The notes under the pieces: generated by a model
The model's input: the letters and a program-made list of their open reading frames with translations, nothing else
Database searches by the model: none
What the model was told of the DNA's origin: nothing
Origin: UCB3 sp964415605
Lineage (GTDB): Bacteria; Chloroflexota; Anaerolineae; Epilineales; Epilineaceae
Direction: 5' to 3'
Assembly: GCA_964415605.1 (NCBI GenBank)
Contig: CAYQBA010000047.1
Coordinates: 1 to 26,753, forward strand
DNA: 26,753 bases
Shown: piece after piece, positions 23,623-26,753 of the stretch
Position numbering within the stretch: position 1 is the stretch's first letter
How the letters are laid out: every line of letters starts with the position of its first letter
Program-made: the position numbers and the translations under genes

Positions 23623-24747
23623 ATGCAACTGACGGCCCCTCCTCACGTGCTCCTGCGCCGCCCGCTGGCGCGCCCGATCAGCGCGCTCGAGACGCTGCTC
23701 GCGCGGTCGGCGGCCCCGGTGATCGCCGTCGCCGGCACCAGCGGCAAGTCGACGACGGCCGGCTTGCTGGCCGCCATGCTGCGCGCCGACGGCTTCCAGG
23801 TGAAGATCGGGCTGGCCGACGCCCTGGCGTGCGCCGAGCAGCTGACGCCGGCGGACCGCGTGGTGGTCGAGCTGATGCCATCGATGGTCCGTGGGGTGCC
23901 GGAGGGCCTGGCCTTCCTGGTGCTGACCGGCCTCGCGGCCGACGAGCTGGCGCCGCACCAGACCATGCCCGAGGTGCTCGACGGCCTGCGCCGGGCACTG
24001 GCCGGCACGTCCGAGGGCGTGATCGTCAATGCCGACGACGCGCGCGCCCTCGGCCTGGCGTTCGAGTCGCCGGCACCGATCATCCGGGCGTCCCTCCACG
24101 ACCGGGGGGCCGAGGCGACCGTCCGCGACGGCGAGATGGTGGTGTTCGACCCGGCGTTCGGGATCGAGCGCCGGGTTTGCCGGTTGGCGGGCACGCCGCT
24201 GGCGCGGTCGCCGTTGACCACGAACGCGCTCCTGGCCGCGGCCGCGGCCTCCCAGGCGTTGGGCTCGATCGATGCCATCCGGGATGCCGCGCGAGCCTAT
24301 GCCGCGCCAGCCGATCACGGCGGCGTGGTGTCGCACCGGCACCGCCTCACGTGGATCAGCGACGCGGCGGCGAATCGGCCGGGGCGATCGGCGGCCGGAT
24401 TGGCGGCGCTGCCGGACGGCGCCGTGGTGATCGCCGGCGGCCGGCACGGAGGCCAGCCGCTGGACCGATGGGCGGCCGCGGTGGCCGGCCACGCGGCGGC
24501 GGTCCTCCTCTTCGGATCGGGCGGCGACGCGCTGGCCGACGCCATCGCCCGCGCCGGCCGGCCGGCCGTGATCGTGCGATGCGCCGACCTTGAGGATGCC
24601 GTGGCGGTTGCCGCCCGGGTCGCGCCCGCCCGCGCCACCGTGCTCTTCAGCCCGGCTTGCGAGCCGGACGTGCTCGGCGGCCCGGCGCCCGGCGACGCGT
24701 TCCGGGCGCTCCTGTCATGCCCGGCGCGGCGGGCGGAGGCGGCGTGA
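23623..24747 (+). CDS. MurD-like Mur ligase lacking the N-terminal domain
   Basis: 374 residues from ATG at 23623 (GAGG at 23613-23616), against about 450 for MurD. The ATP-binding loop VAGTSGKSTTAGLLAAML lies at residues 37-54 (Lys42), roughly 75 residues earlier than in MurD, so the UMP-binding N-terminal Rossmann domain is missing; mraY fills the DNA just upstream. The central domain continues with VVVELMPSM where MurD has ELSSFQL, LAADELAPHQTM where it has the DHLDRH block, and VLDGLRRAL at the YxxAK segment whose Lys is normally carbamylated. IVNADD is kept. The C-terminal domain is MurD-like: HRHRLTWISDAAANRPG, AVVIAGGRHGG, TVLFSPACEPDV, APGDAF. It sits in the murD place between mraY and ftsW. 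MurT-like ligases also lack domain 1 but have a different C-terminus. Activity as a D-Glu ligase is doubtful. Confidence 0.72.
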   Translation: MQLTAPPHVLLRRPLARPISALETLLARSAAPVIAVAGTSGKSTTAGLLAAMLRADGFQVKIGLADALACAEQLTPADRVVVELMPSMVRGVPEGLAFLVLTGLAADELAPHQTMPEVLDGLRRALAGTSEGVIVNADDARALGLAFESPAPIIRASLHDRGAEATVRDGEMVVFDPAFGIERRVCRLAGTPLARSPLTTNALLAAAAASQALGSIDAIRDAARAYAAPADHGGVVSHRHRLTWISDAAANRPGRSAAGLAALPDGAVVIAGGRHGGQPLDRWAAAVAGHAAAVLLFGSGGDALADAIARAGRPAVIVRCADLEDAVAVAARVAPARATVLFSPACEPDVLGGPAPGDAFRALLSCPARRAEAA

Positions 24748-26003
24748 TGCTCCATCCGACCCCCGCCATCGTCCCCACAGCGGATCCCGCCGCCGTCGCC
24801 GCCGCGGCGGCGCCTTCCCCGGCGCGCGTCCGGCGCCGCCAGGTCGACGGGTTTTTGGCGTCGGCGACCGGCGCGCTGATCCTGCTCGGCCTGGTCGTCA
24901 GCTTCAGCGCGAGCTTCCCGGTGGCGCTGGAGTTCGGCGCTTCGGGCACGAGCTACCTGTTGCGCCACGCGGCGTGGGTCGGGGTGGGGCTCATGGCGGC
25001 CACGGTCATGGTCGCCGTCGACTATCGCGTCTGGCGGCAATGGTCGGTCCCGCTCCTGGTCGGCACGCTGATCATGCTGCTCGTGACCTTGGTCTTCGGC
25101 GTCAACCGCTACGGCGGCGAGCGGTGGCTGCTGGCCGGCGGATCGGTCCAGCCGAGCGAGCTGGCCAAGCTGCTCGTCATCATCTACGTCGCGGACTGGC
25201 TCTCGAGCAAGCGCGACGATATCCGCGACGTGACGCTTGGCCTCATGCCCTTCGCCATCCTCATCGGCACGGTGTGCGGCCTGATCGTGTTGCAGAACCA
25301 CCTCTCGACGGCGATTCTCATCGGCGCCGTGGCCACCGCCATGTTCTTCACGGCCGGGGCCCACCTCGGGCAGATGGTGGCGTCGGGCGGGATGGCCGGG
25401 CTCGTGATCGTCGGCCTCATCGTGCGCAGCCCGTACCGGTTCGAGCGCATCGCGACGTATCTCGACCCCTACGCCAACCCCTGGCACGGCGGCTGGCAGG
25501 TGATCCGCAGCCTGGAGTCGTTCGAGCGCGGCGGCCTGTTCGGCGTCGGCCTCGGCCAGGGCCAGGAGAAGCATGTCTTGCCGTTGCCGCACACCGACGC
25601 GGTGTTCGCGGTGGTGGGCGAGGAGCTCGGGCTCCTGGGCTGCCTCGTGGTGCTCGTGCTCTTCGGCGTCGTGGCGTGGCGCGGCTTCCGGGTTGCCGCC
25701 GGCGTCCCCAACCGGTTCGCCAGCCTGCTCGCCACCGGGTTGACGTGTTGGATCGTGGGCCAGGCGCTGCTCAACGTGGCGGTGGCCACCAACTTCGTGC
25801 CGACCACCGGCGTGCCCCTGCCCTTCATCTCCTACGGCGGATCGAGCATGGTCGCGTGCATGGCCGGCATGGGGCTCCTCCTCAACCTGTCGCGGTGGGT
25901 CGAGCCCACGCGGGTGAACCTCTATGGCAATCTGGATCTCAGGCGGGGGGACCGGCGGTCACGTCTATCCCGCACTCACCGTGCTCGACGCCTCGGGCGC
26001 TGA
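24747..26003 (+). CDS. ftsW: SEDS peptidoglycan glycosyltransferase FtsW
   Basis: 418 residues from ATG at 24747, one base overlapping the previous stop, with GGAGG at 24734-24738. The first ~35 residues are an Ala/Pro-rich cytosolic tail. About ten membrane helices follow. SEDS signatures are visible: NRYGGERWLLAGG with VQPSELAKLLVIIYVADWL, the LQNHLSTAILIG block, the SLESFERGGLFGVGLGQG block, and PHTDAVFAVVGEELG with the catalytic-type Asp284. The end has PTTGVPLPFISYGGSSMVACM. It polymerises lipid II into septal glycan with FtsI. After NLSRWVEP the frame runs 80 nt into murG, giving an Arg-rich tail (DLRRGDRRSRLSRT); this overlap is longer than elsewhere in the cluster. Confidence 0.93.
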   Translation: MLHPTPAIVPTADPAAVAAAAAPSPARVRRRQVDGFLASATGALILLGLVVSFSASFPVALEFGASGTSYLLRHAAWVGVGLMAATVMVAVDYRVWRQWSVPLLVGTLIMLLVTLVFGVNRYGGERWLLAGGSVQPSELAKLLVIIYVADWLSSKRDDIRDVTLGLMPFAILIGTVCGLIVLQNHLSTAILIGAVATAMFFTAGAHLGQMVASGGMAGLVIVGLIVRSPYRFERIATYLDPYANPWHGGWQVIRSLESFERGGLFGVGLGQGQEKHVLPLPHTDAVFAVVGEELGLLGCLVVLVLFGVVAWRGFRVAAGVPNRFASLLATGLTCWIVGQALLNVAVATNFVPTTGVPLPFISYGGSSMVACMAGMGLLLNLSRWVEPTRVNLYGNLDLRRGDRRSRLSRTHRARRLGR

Positions 26004-26753
26004 TCCAACGGAGTTTCTCTGGATGGGCATGTCGACCGGGCTCGAGGCCACCATCGTGCCGCGCAAGGGGCTGGCTTTCCGCGCCATCCCCGCGGGCCCG
26101 GTGCTGGGTCGGCGCGGCTGGCGGCTGGCGACCAGCCTCGGCCTGCTGCTGCGCGGGTGCTGGGGCGCTTGGCGCGCGATGGGGGCCGCCCGGCCCCGCG
26201 CCGTGTTCATCACCGGCGGCTACGTGAGCGTGCCGGTGGCCATCGCCGCCTGGCTCCGCCGGGTGCCCATGCTCGTTTACCTCCCGGACGTCCGGCCGGG
26301 TCTGGCGGTCCGGCTGGTGGCGCGGCTCGCCGATCGCATCGCCGTGACGTGCGACGCGGCGGCGCGCCATTTCGACGCGGGGCGCACGCGCGTGACGGGC
26401 TATCCGGTCCGGTCCGCCATCCGCGCCGCCGATCGCGCCGCCGCCCGGCGGCGGCTCGGCGCGGCGAACGACGATCCCGTGATCCTCGTTTTCGGCGGCA
26501 GCCAGGGCGCCCGGCGCCTGAACGCCGCGGTGGCCGGCGGCGCGGCTCGCCTGCTCGCGCGGGCACACGTGATCCACGTGACGGGTCCAGCGGGGCACGC
26601 CGCCGCGGCCGCGGCCGCCGAGATCCTGGATGCGGGGGCGCGGGGGCGCTATCACCTGCACGCCTACCTGCACGACGACGACATGGCGGCGGCGCTGGCG
26701 GCGGCCGACGTGGCGGTGTGCCGCGCCGGCGCCGCGACGCTCGGCGAGCTGCC
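25924..26753 (+). CDS. murG: MurG-like UDP-GlcNAc transferase, N-terminal ~276 residues (cut by window end)
   Basis: The frame starts with ATG at 25924, inside ftsW, and is placed by its opening MAIWISGGGTGGHVYPAL, the MurG loop near residue 5. GGYVSVPVAIAAWL, DRIAVTCDAAARHF, LVFGGSQGARRLN, LHDDDMAAALAAADVAVCRAGAATLGEL follow in family order. MurG adds GlcNAc to lipid I to make lipid II at the inner membrane face. The acceptor-domain loop that is HEQNxxxGxxN in E. coli reads Y119-LPDVRPGLAV, and the GNPVR motif is GYPVR (Tyr160). I believe related MurG proteins in Chloroflexota share such a loop, but cannot check. The last ~85 residues are outside the window. Confidence 0.88.
   Translation, partial: MAIWISGGGTGGHVYPALTVLDASGADPTEFLWMGMSTGLEATIVPRKGLAFRAIPAGPVLGRRGWRLATSLGLLLRGCWGAWRAMGAARPRAVFITGGYVSVPVAIAAWLRRVPMLVYLPDVRPGLAVRLVARLADRIAVTCDAAARHFDAGRTRVTGYPVRSAIRAADRAAARRRLGAANDDPVILVFGGSQGARRLNAAVAGGAARLLARAHVIHVTGPAGHAAAAAAAEILDAGARGRYHLHAYLHDDDMAAALAAADVAVCRAGAATLGEL

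Overview
The window is a very GC-rich draft contig from a bacterium. It contains a 10-N assembly gap at 13014-13023. Gene content suggests Chloroflexota or a close relative: a dcw cluster with unusual Mur enzymes, an ECF sigma/anti-sigma pair followed by an LVIVD/VWA protein, a TgpA-like transglutaminase, and Zn-ribbon transposase remnants. This assignment is inference; there is no rRNA in the window.

Layout. 1-303 (-) is the start of a probable nucleotidyltransferase-family protein. 445-1560 (+) is a decayed Zn-ribbon transposase-like gene. 1561-2148 has no gene but holds a hairpin and a promoter-like element. 2149-10707 (+) is a surface/regulatory block: a large secreted protein built from two homologous halves, then an ECF sigma factor, a membrane anti-sigma-like protein and an LVIVD beta-propeller/VWA protein, the last three joined by 4-nt overlaps. 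A similar promoter-like element precedes both the secreted protein and the sigma operon, which suggests one ECF regulon. 11002-13466 is a transmembrane transglutaminase broken by the gap. It has a well-formed sigma-70-like promoter and a structured leader.

13677-17694 (+) holds a parvulin-type lipoprotein, an MBL-fold protein that has lost most metal ligands, a HAD hydrolase and an NHL-repeat lipoprotein. A strong terminator (17824-17856) separates these from ssb on the minus strand (18050-18508). ssb has a near-perfect sigma-70 promoter with a 20-bp palindrome just downstream of it.

From 18840 to the window end runs a tightly packed division and cell-wall (dcw) cluster: mraZ, rsmH, ftsL-like, ftsI, mraY, a murD-like gene, ftsW, murG (cut by the window end). 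murE and murF are absent between ftsI and mraY. FtsI and FtsW keep their catalytic residues. MraY has Asn in place of the third conserved catalytic Asp, the MurD-like protein lacks the N-terminal UMP-binding domain and several signature residues, and MurG lacks the usual HEQN-type loop. This set of departures in lipid-linked precursor enzymes, inside an otherwise normal division operon, is the most interesting signal in the window.
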